DNA from: Cyanophora paradoxa
Taxonomy: Eukaryota; Glaucocystophyceae; Cyanophorales; Cyanophoraceae
NCBI GenBank assembly: GCA_004431415.1
Contig: QPMI01000022.1
Span: forward strand, 124,001-188,000
Direction: 5' to 3'
Length of the DNA stretch: 64,000 nt
Shown here: positions 1 to 11,776 of the stretch, piece by piece
Layout: the number at the start of each line of letters is the position of its first letter
Position numbering within the stretch: position 1 is the first letter of the stretch
The notes under the pieces: generated by a model
Told to the model about the DNA's origin: nothing
Databases searched by the model: none
What the model saw: the letters and a program-made list of their open reading frames with translations, nothing else
Position numbers and translations under genes: made by a program

Positions 1-646
1 GTCGATGCGGCGGAGGAGCTCCTCGCTCGCCTCCAGCGCCGGCTCCGCCCGCCGCGCCCGCCGCGCCGGCCGCTCCTGCCCCCCGCCGGGCGCCTCGCCC
101 TCCCGCGCGCCGACGACCAGCGCCTCCAGGCCCGAGACGACGGCGGGGTCCAGAAAGGCTGCGGGGAGAAAGGAGGGAAGGCAGCGTCAGCGAGGGCGAG
201 GGCGAGGGCGAGGGCGCTGCCGGCGGGCCGCGCCGCGCACCGAGAAGGGGCGGACTCGCGTTGCGCTGAGCGACCGCGCGGGCGGCGCGCTCGAGCGGCG
301 CGGCGGGGTCTTCATCGTGGTGAGGCGCCTGAGCGAACGCGGCGCTCACGCCGCAGAGCCATCGCTCCGAGAAGGAGGAGGGGCCTCGAGCGCCGTCGGG
401 CTGCGTGGACGACTCGGCGCCCGGGCTCGAGCTCGCGCCCCCCTCGCTGGACGAGTCCAGCAGCGACGGCATCGAGGTGGGCGAGCTCGTCGACGGGCCG
501 CGGTCGGACAGGGCCGCCCCGAGCGGGGACAGGCCTCCGGGGGACGGCGCCCCGGCGGGTCCGGAGGCTTTTAGGCGGAACACGAGGCGGGCACCCGCGA
601 GCGGCGCGCCGTCCTCCGCCCGCCTAGCAGAGAGCTCCACTTCGTG
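1..646 (-). CDS. Partial hypothetical protein, 3' part outside window
   Basis: I do not recognise this gene. On the minus strand an exon opens after an acceptor near 646. It reads a plausible globular start (HEVELSARRAEDG, then LVFRLKASG) followed by a Ser/Pro-rich low-complexity stretch and a few charged residues. A donor of the local GTGCGC type near 245 and an acceptor near 158 enclose an intron with a run of CCCTCG repeats. The next exon (1-157) reads a hydrophobic/acidic stretch (VVSGLEALVVGAREGE) and continues off the window. Upstream exons beyond 646 were not identified. Support is open frame, splice signals in phase and amino-acid composition. No family assignment is possible. Confidence 0.4.
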
Positions 647-2143
647 CTGAGAACCCGAGAAGCTGCGCGCGCAAAGGCAGGCGGTCAGCAGGATTCGCTC
701 GCGCGGGCGGGCGGGGGTTCGCGTTCGCGTTCGCGTTCAAGGCGGGGGGCGCAGATGACCTGAAGGGGCCGACGCTGCCGTCCTTGCCAGCTAAGAGGTA
801 CAAAGCCCAGTCGGCAGACTGCCGCCGCGGTGCTCGATAAGCGGCCGGGCGCTCCGCGTACGTTTCGGCGCGGCGCGCGGGGCGTGTGCTACGGCGGCGT
901 GCCGCGCACCTGCGCGGCAGTGCTGCTCGCACTCAACTTGCTCGCTGACAGCAAGATGCTTGTTCCAGCGAGTGCGGCCGCATCGGGGAAGCGCAGCCTG
1001 CGAAATTAGCCGGTCATGACCATCGATCGGTGGCGCAGCGCAACGCGCAGACCAGTGCAGTTGACCGGCCACTGTGTTAAAGAAAAGCGCGCTTGTTGCA
1101 GAAGCATCCTCAACCTCTGTGGAAGCGTCCACCTTCTCAAAGACGGGGCCGTCGGCAAGTCCACACGCCTCCGATCTGCCAGATTGATGCCGTTCGGGAA
1201 CGCCGGCGTAACGCAGTGGTCGAAACGCGCATACGCACGACGGCGGCCGCCCCTGCGCCCTTGGCGCCAGACGAAGCACGCTGATCATCGGTCATCGGAG
1301 AACGCGATGCGCGGCTGGTTCGCGGCAATTGCCCCCATGGCCAGTTCGCGAGCTGCGGCCAGACTCCTGCTGCTGATGTTGACGTCCTGCCCCAGTTCGG
1401 CAACTATAGCCAGTTCGGCAACTATACTGATGATAGCCAGCCAGACTCCTGCTGCTGATGCGCTCGTATGGGCCGATGGGCTGCAGCTTGCGTCACTTGC
1501 GGCGGCAATGCGGCCCTGAGGCCGGGTACAGTGGCGATCTCGAGAATTCGATCCACGCGTATATACGTACGTACGCGCACGCGAATCCGTATACGTACGC
1601 GTATACCAGTATATGTGCGCATGCAACGTCAACTGCCCGGCGGCGCCGGCCGGCGCCGACCATGCTGCAACTGCCGCAGTACTAGTGCGAACAGCTCATG
1701 AACTGCGCTGCAGTGCGATCTGTATACGTACACACAGCTGATGAATTCGAACTGCCATGAATCGATCATCGGATATCGGAATCGATTTGCGAGACGGAGC
1801 CAAGACGCGCGCGGGAGCCGCCCCCCAAGCAGATGATATCGTTCATATCGGAATCGATTTGCCAGCTGCAGAGATCGATCGACGAGGCCCCATGGCCATT
1901 TGCGTGGCCAGCCGCAGGGGGCACGCTGTCAGGCAAACTTGCCAACGTTGAAAGCTTAAGCCTTGAAGGTCAGAAGAGGAGGCCGCCGCCGAGGGCCCCC
2001 AGGCCGAGTGCGCCGATGATCAGCGCCGCGCTCTTGATGCCGGCGTTCGGGTCCCGCTGCGATAATCAAACGTGAGCGCGAGCGCCTGTACATGTGCTGT
2101 GGGTGAAATATGCATCTGGAACTCGAGCGAAATTAAAAGAGAG
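647..2143. other. Intergenic region with short direct repeats
   Basis: No convincing gene. Visible elements are a GTTCGC hexamer run near 716-738; the string CAGACTCCTGCTGCTGATG present twice (near 1360 and 1443) around two GCCAGTTCGGCAACTATA units; a palindromic, CGTACG/TATACG-rich stretch at about 1555-1620; and ATATCGGAATCGATTTGC twice (near 1773 and 1846). The longer open frames here overlap on both strands without splice or motif support, so I treat them as chance in GC-rich DNA. Confidence 0.5.
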
Positions 2144-3448
2144 CTATAAAGCTGATAAGGAAGCTGACTCCAAACTAACAGGCAGAGCTTTAGATCTAAG
2201 AGAGCTCTTTTTTAGGCGCACGAGGGGCCGGTTGCCGGCGGCGAGCTTGAAGCGGCGGAAGGCCATCACGAAGACGTCGCGCTCCAGGGGCGACGAGAGC
2301 ACCATCATAGCCCTGGGATCAGGTGAGGCCGGCCCGAGGCCCGGGCTCAGGCTCAGGCGATGCGCACCGGGCCTGCCCGGCGACGAGCATGAACTCGTTC
2401 GGCACCGTCGGCGACGGCTGGACCTGGAGGGGGGTGGGGGGGTCAGGGCGGCCGGGGTACAGGCGCTCTAGATGCGGAGGGCGGGGCGGGCGCACGTCGG
2501 CGGACATGAAGGGGAGCCGCGCCTCGGGCTGCCGTGGGCGCCGGGGGTCAGATCAGATCAGATCAGATCAGATCAGATCAGATCAGATCAGATCAGATCT
2601 GAGCCGGGGGCGCCCACCTTCTGCAGCTTGATCCGCTCGAAGTTGAGGTTGATGGGCCGCGGGGCGAGCTGGCCGTTGGCCACCCGCTGCTGGCACTGCG
2701 GGCGGCGCTCAGGGCGCGGTGGGCCGCGCGCGCGAGAAGCGAACGAAGCCGAGGGGGCGCACGTTGAAAGAGGCGGTCCCGCTCGAGACCATCCTGCGCA
2801 CGGTGGGCATTGCAAGTTACATTGCGCCTAGAAAGGTTCTAGAAGAGAAGCCGCGCACCGGTCGACGGCGGCGACTAGGGCGGGGTCCAGGGGGATGGCC
2901 CCCAGGTCGAAGTAGGCCGGCGGCGCCGCCCGCTGCCCCGCCGCGTTCATGAAGCTCACCTGAGATCGAATGTCAGATTCCGTTAACGTTGAGGGATCGA
3001 ATTCGACTCGAACTCGCGGGCGCGCCTCGCAGCGGATGAAACGGCCCATGTCGTCGCAGCTGGGTACGTAGAGGGGCCCGACTCCGAAGGGGACGGGCTG
3101 GTACCCCGCCGCGTCCCCGCGGGACCACGCGATCCCGACGGTGTTGTTTCCTACGAACTTGGGGTTGCACTCGACGCGCAGAGGCTCGCCCCGCGCCACG
3201 CGGCCCACGATCCTGCGCGGGCCACGCCACTCAGCGGCTGGCAGGCGCGGCTGAGGGGGGCGGGGCCCGGGGACTCGCCTGACGGGTACATCTGCCTCGA
3301 AATCCTTCTTCAGACCGAAGAACTCCCGAACGCTGCGCGCGCGCTCGCGTCGGCATCCGCGGCAAGGCTTGCGGCGGGCCAGCTGCCAGGCGGCCGACGC
3401 GCGGCGGCGCAGCGGCGTCATCCCCCCGAATCTCTCGACCACGCAGAT
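2144..3448 (-). CDS. AIR9-like protein (A9/Ig-like repeat and C-terminal domain), 5' end unresolved
   Basis: The large exon (about 3448 down to 2990) contains an A9-type repeat. It has a Trp (AWSRG), a GPLYVPSCDDMGRFIRCEA stretch matching the 'Y-P-s-x-DDIG-x-x-i' signature of AIR9 repeats, and a basic N-terminal part. The following exons read SFMNAAGQRAAP, MVSSGTASFN and then RPINLNFERIKLQK. The last exons encode PNEFMLVAG and LSSPLERDVFVMAFRRF, which resembles the conserved 'ERD-i-v-x-x-iR-x-F' end of AIR9-type proteins, and stop at 2144. AIR9 proteins are microtubule- or basal-body-associated in plants and kinetoplastids (known for the family); the role here is inferred. The intron at about 2441-2620 carries a GATCA pentamer array. 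Usual family members are far longer, so more repeats probably lie in unrecognised upstream exons. Confidence 0.6.
2549..2600. repeat. (GATCA)n pentanucleotide microsatellite in an intron
   Basis: About ten tandem copies of GATCA. Related arrays or interrupted versions recur at about 12607-12626, 40295-40322, 42749-42772 and 53298-53330, mostly inside introns or just downstream of genes. Confidence 0.9.
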
Positions 3449-4060
3449 CTATACATGAATTAGATGTAGGGCAGCCGCGCTCCCCGCACGCAGTCCGGGG
3501 CGGCCGCGGGCGAGCGCGTCCGCTGCGGCCGGCCCAACGCTTCGCGGAACGCTGTTGCCGAGCGCACCTGTCGAACAGCGACGGTTCCTGCGCGCCGACG
3601 CCCAACGTCAGACACGGCGGGCGGCGCATGCGCCGTGCAGTCTAGCTTGGGCGGCCCGGCGAGGTAGCAGGGAAAGGTCGGTTCGGCGAGGTGAGCGCAG
3701 CGTCGGCAATAATGGCCGAGCTACGGCTACAGCGCGGAGCCAGAGAGACGCCTACGTGGGCAGGCCAAAGGTGCACGAGGTGGCGCAACGCACCTCAACG
3801 GCCGCAGCGCCGACCCGCGTTTGGTACACAGACGCAGAGGCCGCGGGCTGGGCCTTGCTGGCGCCAAGCTTCTCGCTGCCGGGCTTCATTGCTGGAGACC
3901 AGTCGAGGACGTGCGCCTCGCACTCGTGCTGGAAAGGATTTCCACGCTCTACTAGCTCAAACCCCGTAGGGCTGCGTGCACTGGGGCGACTGCAGCGGGC
4001 CCGAGAGCCTTGGCCGAAACGTCGCGTACCCCCCACACTTCGCTTGGCGCTCGCGGCGCG

Positions 4061-6926
4061 ATGGCCGACGACCCAGAAGCAACTGTGGCCGGCGAGATGG
4101 CGGATGTTATCGCAGCAGTCAAGCGGGATGATGCATCGCTTACTTCCGTGGAGTGCGGGTTCAGCAAGCTCGAGGACGGGGACGTCCAGCGCCTCGCAGC
4201 CGCGCTGCGGGACAATTCGCAGGTCACCAACCTGAAGCTGGAAGGAAACGAGGCGCGTATAGCGAGGAGGGACCGCGGGATGAGCTGTGCTGAATCATGA
4301 GTCCCTCGCAGATCCACGATGCGGGCTGCACTGCGATCTGTGAGGTTCTAGTCAACAATGGCTCCGTGAAATTGCTGGACCTCAGCCACAATCACGTTGG
4401 CTTGTCCGGTTCGTCCTCCGTGATTGCCTCCCGGCACGCGCGGGCCTCCCTCGCCGCTCTCCGACCGAGGCTATTCGCAGGCGCCCAGTCGCTGGCGCGT
4501 GTCCTCACGGCGAACTTCTCCCTTACGACGCTGCAGCTGGATGGGAACTCGATCCGAGACGAGGGTGCCGCGACCATCGCCGCAGCGCTAGCGGAGAATG
4601 CCATTCTGGAGACTCTTACGATGGAGAACAATAGCATCGGCGAGATCGGAGCAAGCGCAATCAGCGACGCCCTGAAGGTCAACACGACTCTCACCAAGCT
4701 GTGCCTCAAGGACAATATCCTCGAGGACACAGGGGCGAGCCACATCGCGGAGGCGCTCAAGGTTCGTTCGAACCGCTCTGCGGGACACTAGCTCGCACTA
4801 GTGCTCGTCGAAGCGGCCGCCAACGGTCCTTATGTTGGTTTCTTACCTGCTCTCCGCAGGTCAACGGGAAGCTGCTTTACGTAGATCTGCGCAACAATCG
4901 CATCGAGGATGAGGGGCTGTGCCACCTTGCCATCGGCATTGCGATGAGCCGGGCGCCCTTCGAGGTCGTGGACCTGCAGACGAACCTGTGCGGGCAGCGC
5001 GGGTTCAAGGCGATTCAGTCCGCGATGAAGAAGAAGTCTTCTACCGACATTCGCATCACATACGACGGTCCGTTGCCGCCGCCCGCGCCCCGAGCTACTT
5101 CCTCTGATGGCCGGTCGCGCAGAGGAGCAGGCAAAGGAGTGGGCGAAGAACCCGCCTCGGAAACAGAAGCGGGAAGAGGTCCCCGACGTGCCGAACAGCC
5201 CCGTGCGCACGCAGCTAAAGCTAAAAGAGGTCGGGGCCCGCCGGCTGATCCCCTGCGCAGGAGGAGGCGCTCGCCGACGCGCTGATGTACTCCGCGAGTA
5301 GCAACGAGGACGAGATGAAGCAGGTGCTTTCTTTCCCTTACGAGCGAGCGAGCGTGCTCTCCTTTCGCTCACGCGCTGCGCCCGCCCGCGTCGCAGATGA
5401 TGGGTGAGGACGAGATCCTTGAGGACTTCGCGGAGGGCTTGCCGGCGACCGAGCCCGACGCAAAGCTCGGCGCGCGGCTCAACCGCATCCTGAACGTCCT
5501 GCAGACGGCAGTCACGGGCCAGAACCAGGTCCGGCCCGGCCGGCCTCCGTCGCCCCGCGCCCTCAAACCCACGGGCCGCCCCAGGACACGGGCAAGGACA
5601 TCAAGCCAGACGACCTCCCGCCCGTCATCAAGCGCATCTTCCAGCGCGTCGATGACCTCCTCCCCGCCCTCCGCAAGCCGCCGGCGCGTCCCCCTTTCTT
5701 TCACCCCACCAGCCGTGCACCGCGCCGCCCACGTCGAGCCGAGCTGACGGGCGAAGCAGACGCCGAACGACGTGACGCTGTCGTGGGGCCAGCTTACGCC
5801 GCGGCTCGGCTCGACGCGGATGCGCGCCGTCGAGGTCCTCGCCTGCCTGATGCGCACGGGCTACTACTGCATCCTGGAGAAGTTCCTGCAGCCCGGCCAC
5901 GTCGTCGAGATCTGCCTCGTGCGCCGCCCAGCTAGCCTCTAGCTTAGCTCAGCTCTGCCTAGCTCAGCTGGCTCGGCGCACTCCCGCACTCCCGCGCGCC
6001 AATATGATGAGACCAATCGCAAAACCTCGTACTAAGTTTCTGATCCATTGTGATCGACTCCTTTACTCTTGCAACTGATCCTCCGCTGGACTAGCATCGC
6101 GTCCTAGCCCCTGGCCCATCGTTGTCATGCTTGCTAACCTCCTCTCCTCTTCCTTTCCGCAGGACCTTTTCTTCCAGTTCTTCTGGAACAACACGCTGCA
6201 CCACGTTGTGGAGGAGATGGTCTACATGTACCTCAACGGCGAGAGCTCCGACCTCCGGCCCCCGGTACTCTCCTCCTCTCTTTCCTCTTTCTTTCGTTCC
6301 CTTCTGAGCCCTCTCCTTTCCTGCAGATCCTGACCAAGTTCCGCCTCATCGAGCGCATCCTGGACGCGCACGAGCAGGCGGAGCGCGACTGGGTGCTCCA
6401 CGTGACGCCCCACAAGGGCAAGGGCGGCGAGACGGAGGTCAGCCTGAGCATCAACTCGGCCGACGTGGAGGAGAAGGTCGGCCACAAGATGTGCGTACCC
6501 GTCCCGCTTCGTTTCCTCTACCCCCCTCCCACCTCATCGCCCCGGCCCCGCCGACGCGCCGCCGCAGCGCCCCGCCGAAGATCCACCGGCGGGGGTACAT
6601 GGGCCACGTCTTCCGCATCGCCAACTCAATCGTGACGGCGGCGAGCAAGTACCCCGAGGTCGAGGCGGCCCTCGCCGGTTCGCCGCGTACCCCCTCCCCC
6701 CAGCCGCGCCCGTACCCCCCTCACGCCGCGCCCCCGCGCAGAGAACGAGGAGTGGCACGAGTTTGTCCGCGAGAAGCTGAAGGAGGTGAACGAGCAGCAG
6801 ACGATGCTCATCGGGGGCGAGCCGCCCCAGCGCAACGCCGCCCCGGAGCTCGGCTCGCAGGACTGGGCCAACTGGATAGCGTGCGCCCGTGTAGTTAATC
6901 TAATAAAGGATCTTAAGATCCTTTAA
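4061..6926 (+). CDS. Leucine-rich-repeat protein fused to a SAPS (PP6 regulatory subunit) domain
   Basis: Thirteen exons join in phase to a 632-aa protein: 4061-4252, 4312-4408, 4481-4761, 4860-5067, 5123-5229, 5261-5323, 5397-5528, 5585-5683, 5760-5918, 6163-6264, 6327-6490, 6568-6677, 6742-6926. Residues about 20-255 are ribonuclease-inhibitor/NLRC-type leucine-rich repeats (LDLSHNHV, LQLDGNSI, LTMENNSI, VDLRNNRI). Residues about 330-610 match SAPS domains, the family that binds the PP6/Sit4 phosphatase catalytic subunit. Landmarks are LGSTRMRAVEVLACLMRTG, FFWNNTLHHVVEEMVYMYLN, FRLIERILDA and GYMGHVFRIANSIV. The two halves are linked through exon 4-5 (ITYD|EEQAKEWAKNPP) with no stop or start between. 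Two introns use GC donors (4253, 5684) and one is only 31 nt (5230-5260). The stop lies in a perfect palindrome. Likely role: phosphatase targeting subunit with an LRR interaction surface (inference). Confidence 0.85.
6904..6925. terminator. 22-nt perfect palindrome overlapping the stop codon
   Basis: A 22-nt self-complementary sequence with no loop (centre CTTAAG) spans the end of the LRR-SAPS frame. An AATAAAG, similar to a poly(A) signal, lies at its left edge. It may be a 3'-end processing or hairpin element; this is inference from position only. Confidence 0.35.
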
Positions 6927-7051
6927 ACAATCTCCTTTTTAGCTAATAACGCACCTCGGCGTCGGCCTCGTCCCGCGGGGGCGACGAGAGCTCCGAGAGC
7001 GCCCTTCTGATGAGGCCCCCGCAGGCTCGCGCTATCGTCCTTCTCGCTGAC

Positions 7052-7083
<32 letters not shown>

Positions 7084-7540
7084 CGGGCAGCCTCGGCGGC
7101 GGCCTTGGCGCCTCCATTGGCGGCGGCTGAGGAGTCGAGCCCGTAGAGATTCTCGTACCTCGGCCCGCCGCTCACCCGCCTTTTTCCCTCTCCCATATAT
7201 TCAGCCCGCTGCCGCTCGCCCGCCGCCCGCCGCCCGCTGCTCGCCCGACAGCCCACGTCTCCCCGCCCGCTTTCCGCCCCATCCCCCACCCCCCACCTTT
7301 CTCCCCCACCGCCCCCCTCCCGCGCTCTCAAGTACAGATTTAGACCCGGTTTTTGTATGGCAGGGGCCTAGGCGCATTTTGATTCAATCGGCCCGCAAAC
7401 AAAACACAAACGCGAGCGTGTCGTACTAGGGGACTATCATAGAATAGCATAGTTGGCTACCTCGAAAAGCAATGCATTGAATCGAAGCCCAAGACGGGCC
7501 CTACTAACTAACTAACTAACTAGGCCAACTCCGGATCCGG
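6927..7540. other. Convergent intergenic region
   Basis: The region lies between the ends of the LRR-SAPS gene (+) and the next gene (-). It holds a CGG-type trinucleotide run near 7055-7083, a C/T-rich stretch and a (CTAA)n run at 7504-7524. No gene is supported. Open frames here are proline- or arginine-rich on both strands. Confidence 0.5.
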
Positions 7541-7556
7541 CCGCCCCAGCTGCCGC

Positions 7557-10500
7557 CTACGAGCTACCCCTCCCCGCCCTCCTCCTTCGGCGGGAGCGGA
7601 GGGGGTGCCTGGACCTGGACGATGATGGTGGATGGGGGGGGCTGGGAGCTGGAGGCGGGCGCGGGGGCCGGGGCGGGGGCCGGGGCGGGGGCCGGGGCGG
7701 GCGCGGGCGCGGGGGCAAAGGCGGCGGCGGCGGCAGCGACGGCGGTGGCGACGGGGATGGGGGCGGAGCGGGAGCGCATGAGGCCGGAGGCGGTCCGCCG
7801 GAGCGTGCGGGGAGCTCCACCGGAGCGTCGAAGTAGGCGGCCCACGCGTGGCGGGCGCCTTCCTCGGGCGCCCCGCGCTCCAGGAGCGCGCGGAGGGCCA
7901 AGGGGTGCCGCCCTCGGCCGCGGCGCGCGCGGCGCGGGCGAGCCGCTCGAGGTCGCGGGCGGCGGCGCCGCCCTCCCGCTCCACAGCGTCAAGGAGGAGG
8001 AGGATCATCTCCGCGTCGCCGTTGGCCGCGGCGCTGAGGAGCGCGTCGCCCTGCGCCGCGCAGCGGGCGGAGACGGCGCGCCCGAGGCCCGGCCTGCTCC
8101 GCGCCGAGGCCGCGGAGCGGAGGACGGAGCGGGTGCTGGGCGCCGACGAGAGGACGAGGGACGGGGCGCAGAGGAGCTCGTCGAGGGAGAAGGTCGCGAT
8201 CTCGGCGACGTCGGGGAGGTCGAGGGGCGGGGCGCCCGGCTCGCCCAGGACGGTGAAGTCCAGCCGGGGCGAGGCCACGCCCGAGGTCGTTGGCAGGGGC
8301 GTCGGCGCCTGCGGAAAAGCTCGCAGAGTCAGCGAGTGGGCCGGAAGGGACGATCTCGGGCACGGGCCGGCTCCATCAGCCAGTTACTACACGCTTCAAA
8401 GGAACGAACTCCTTCCAGTTATAAAGTGAGGATAAACATGGATCGAATCTTATAATCTTAGGTGAGGATCGGGCCCGGGCCCGGGCGCTGGCTCGGGTCT
8501 TATAAGCTCGGGCCCGGGCTCGGGCTCGCCGAATCTTATGGTCTTCTAGTTAAAGCAATATCGATCGAGCAGCGCGGGCTCGCCTGGCGTGTGAAGTCTT
8601 CTAGTCTTCTAGTCTTACATTTGATCGAATCTTAAAGTCTTCCAGTTAAAGTTATAGGGTCGGGCTGGCTCGCCTGGCGGGTGAAGTCGGCGTCGTGGAC
8701 GCGGGCGCCCATCTCCTGGAGGAGGCGCCGGTCCAGCTCCGTCGTGCAGAAGACCCGCCCGTCGTCCAGCTGCACCTCCGACCTGCGAGCGCGCGGGCTT
8801 AAGGGACATCTCTAGCTCATATTTGTCGGGTACAAAAGGTCAGGTCTCAGGTCTAGCGGCTTCAAGCCGCCGCCGTTCGTGAAGGCCGCGGGCTTGAGGG
8901 ACGTCTCTAGCCCATGATCGTCGGTCTCAAGTCTTTAAGACGGCCCGGCTTTGCAGTCATCTCCCACTGGTACTAGTTGGTACGGGTACGGGTACGCACT
9001 GTGCGGGCCAGCAGACGCCGGCCTCGACGCGGGCAGCGGAGGCGAAGGCCAGGGGGGGCGTCCCCTCGAAGAGCTCGACCTGAGGACGCGGGGCGGGGCG
9101 CCGTCAGTCGGTCGGTCGGTCGGCCACCGAGAAGGGGAAGGCGCGGCTAGAGGAGGGCGCGTGGAAGGGACAGGCCCGAAGGCAGCTGCGGCGCTCTGCC
9201 GCCTATCGATCTGGGCGGTGCTCCCTCCCCGATCTCTGCCTGACCCTCCCTCCCCGCCGTGAAGTGCTTCTATCGATCTCTGCCTGACCGCCCCTCCCCG
9301 CCGCCTGTGCTCCCCTCTGTCCGCCCGCCCGCCCCTCGCCGGCCCGCGCACCTTGGCCCAGAAGGCGCCGCCGCGCTCGAAGTCGACGGCGAGGGCGCCG
9401 CGCCCGCCCTCCGAGGCCACGTCGAAGACGCGGCCGTCGGAGAGGTACAGACGGAACGAGAAGCCAGCCACGTCCTCGGCCCTAAGAACGTAGCGAGTTG
9501 AGAAAAGGGTGGGGCGGGGCGGGTCAGGTGAGGCGGACCTGTTGGCGGCGAAGCGGAAGTCGACGCGGGAGCCGGCGATGGGGGCGCCCCCCGGCGCCGG
9601 GCTCTCGATCGAGGCCGTGCCTGTTTCTCTTATGAGGGGGGGGGACGAGGAGGAGGGGTACGCGCACAGAAGACGACGCGGGCGTGGAGGTTCTCGGGTG
9701 GGGCGCCGTTCGCGGTCAGGTGAAGGGCGTAGGCCCCCTCTGGCATGCACACGTCGAAGGTCTGAGGCGAGTCGGGTCAGGTTCAGGTGAGCGCGGGTCG
9801 GGTTCGGGTTCAGGTTCAGGTGAGCGGGGGGGTACCTGGCAGTAGAGGCCGTCCTCGAGCGGCTCGGCGATGAGCGTGCGCGGCGTGAGCATCGTCAGGG
9901 GCGCCGCGGCCGCGGCCGCCCTGGCGCCGAGAACGTTAAGAAGGAAAGCGGCGGCGCGGGGGAGAACGGCACGGCACGCACGGGACGAGCGCGCCGGCGA
10001 CGGTGAGGTCCTTCGTGCGGGCAGACTGCGTCTGCGGCGAGGCCGGTTCGATTCCGGAGGGAGCCCGGAAAGCCGGGGCGGGCGCGGGCGCGCGCGCCTG
10101 GGACAGCACGGCCTGGAGATAGGCCCTGTGGTTCGCGGGGAAGTAGGAGCGGACTAGGAAGACGTCTGCGCGGCTCAGACGGCTCAGACGGCTCGGCTCG
10201 GAGGGCTCGGTTCGGACGGATCGGTTCGGGGAGGGGGGTACGCGCACATTGGATGACGGGCTCGTCGCGATCGCGATCGGGGTACAGCTGCTCGATGCAG
10301 ACGCGGTCGGGCCCCGGGGCGGGCGGCTCGGGCAGGGCCAGAATCTCGCCGTGCGGGTCGCCGCGATGCCTCCGCGACTCTGCGAACGAAGTGAGGGTAA
10401 GGCGTGCGAACGAAGGACGCCGGCGGGGTACGAGCGAGAAGGCGGCGGGTACGCGCCGCGGGCTTCGGGGTCCAGATCCCGCTGGCTCTGGCCCCCCCGC

Positions 10501-11484
10501 ATCCGCTTTCCGGTACCCCAGTCGTGCCGGGCGACGGTGAGGATCCCCGTGATCGTGACGGTCCACGGCGCGAAGGCAGGATCCGGGTCCCTGCCTCTTC
10601 GTCAGGCAGGCTCCGGGGCGCGCGAGCGAGCGCGCGGCGCCGCTGAGCTTTCGCGGGACGCACTCGGACCGGAGGCGAAGGCCGAGGTTGCCTGCGGCGA
10701 AAACGAGCGCGTTTGGCGAGGCGCGCGGGACGGGGCGCTCGGGGCGGGTTCGAGGCGAGGAACTGACCGCCCACGCGGCGCGAGAGCGGGACGATCCGGC
10801 AGTCCAGGTCGCCGGAGCTCCAGCCGCGACCCGGGCGCGCCGAAACCTCGATAACGACCGGCCCGCCGTTGAAGTTGTCGGCACCCATCCACCTGCGCGG
10901 CTCGCGGGCTCATCACCGGCGATCGCGCAACGGAGCGGCAACCGCGGACCGCTGGAACGGGACAACATCGCGGTCCTGATTCTGCTGCTTCACGCTGAAT
11001 GTATCCAGGGGCTCCCCGGAGGGATCTGCGCGCGCGTTTCACGGAAAGAGCCAGCTCATACGAGTCTGAGTCTCACCCAGCATCTCGCAAAGGAGCGACG
11101 GCGGAGGGGTTGGCGCGTTCTTTCCGACTTCAGGGTCAAAGTCTATCTCGACCCGGAGGGTCACGCGCTTGCTCTGCGACCGCATGATGCGGGAGTCGGA
11201 ACCCGAAGATACGCGTGCTGCACCTGGATGCCTAAAACAGCAAAGGTTACTACGAAGAATCAGGGAACAAAAGCAGCAACCGCACCTCCAACGAAGAACA
11301 CCTCATCGGTCTGCTGGTTTCGATGCTCCCTGCGCGCCAGCTGCTCGTAAGCCGCGTGGGGTTGGATGAGCGGGGGCCGCACGAGTAGAGAGTGGCCCGG
11401 AGTGTGGCGCCAGTCAGCCGCGTCTCGCCCGAAATGGCGTAGCGCATCCGGCGGCCGGTGTTTCCGGGAAGAACTCCGGCCATC
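7557..11484 (-). CDS. Unknown multi-exon protein with an ankyrin-like C-terminal part
   Basis: A chain of short exons on the minus strand shows coding character, each bounded by GTGCG/GTACC donors and pyrimidine-CAG acceptors. Reading downstream from about 11484: TDEVFFVGG; KRVTLRVEIDFDPEVGKN; MGADNFNGGPVVIEVSARPG; TVTITGILTVARHDW; CIEQLYPDRDRDEPVI; SYFPANHRAYLQAVLS; MLTPRTLIAEPLEDGLYCQ; TFDVCMPEGAYALHLTANG; APIAGSRVDFRFAANRS; FSFRLYLSDGRVFDVASEGG; VELFEGTPPLAFASAARVE; VQLDDGRVFCTTELDRRLL; LDFTVLGEPGAPPLDLPDV; then an ankyrin-like helix pair (DALLSAAANGDAEMILLLL). I do not recognise the N-terminal beta-rich part. The second half of the ankyrin unit (HPLALRALLERGA) lies in a different frame with no visible intron, and the C-terminus beyond it is uncertain (stops at 7520, 7557 or 7564 by frame). 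The start is also uncertain; an ATG at 11483 is possible. Confidence 0.5.
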
Positions 11485-11776
11485 TCCAGCTCTTTGGCGC
11501 CCGCCAGCGCGGAAATCTCGGATTAATCGTTTAACGATGCTCCGCGGTCCTGTCTAGCACCACGGCGACGTGGCCCGACTTCTACTACCTCGGCAACTTG
11601 TACCCCCCAACCTGCTACCTGACTTGGCAGACTCAGTCTGAGCTTCAGCCATGGCTAGGGCGAGGCGTGCCAGCCGGCCGCACCCATCCTCGCACCGGCA
11701 GATATCCTAGCCGACCAGGTCCCCAGCACGTGCACGGCGCGCCCCAGGCCCGCCGCAGCCGGTAACCGATCGCGCG

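Noticed and set aside
7622-8455. 277-codon plus-strand frame with (GA)n repeats
   Set aside because: Antisense of the ankyrin-like exon and of a GCGGGGGC repeat; no splice sites or motifs.
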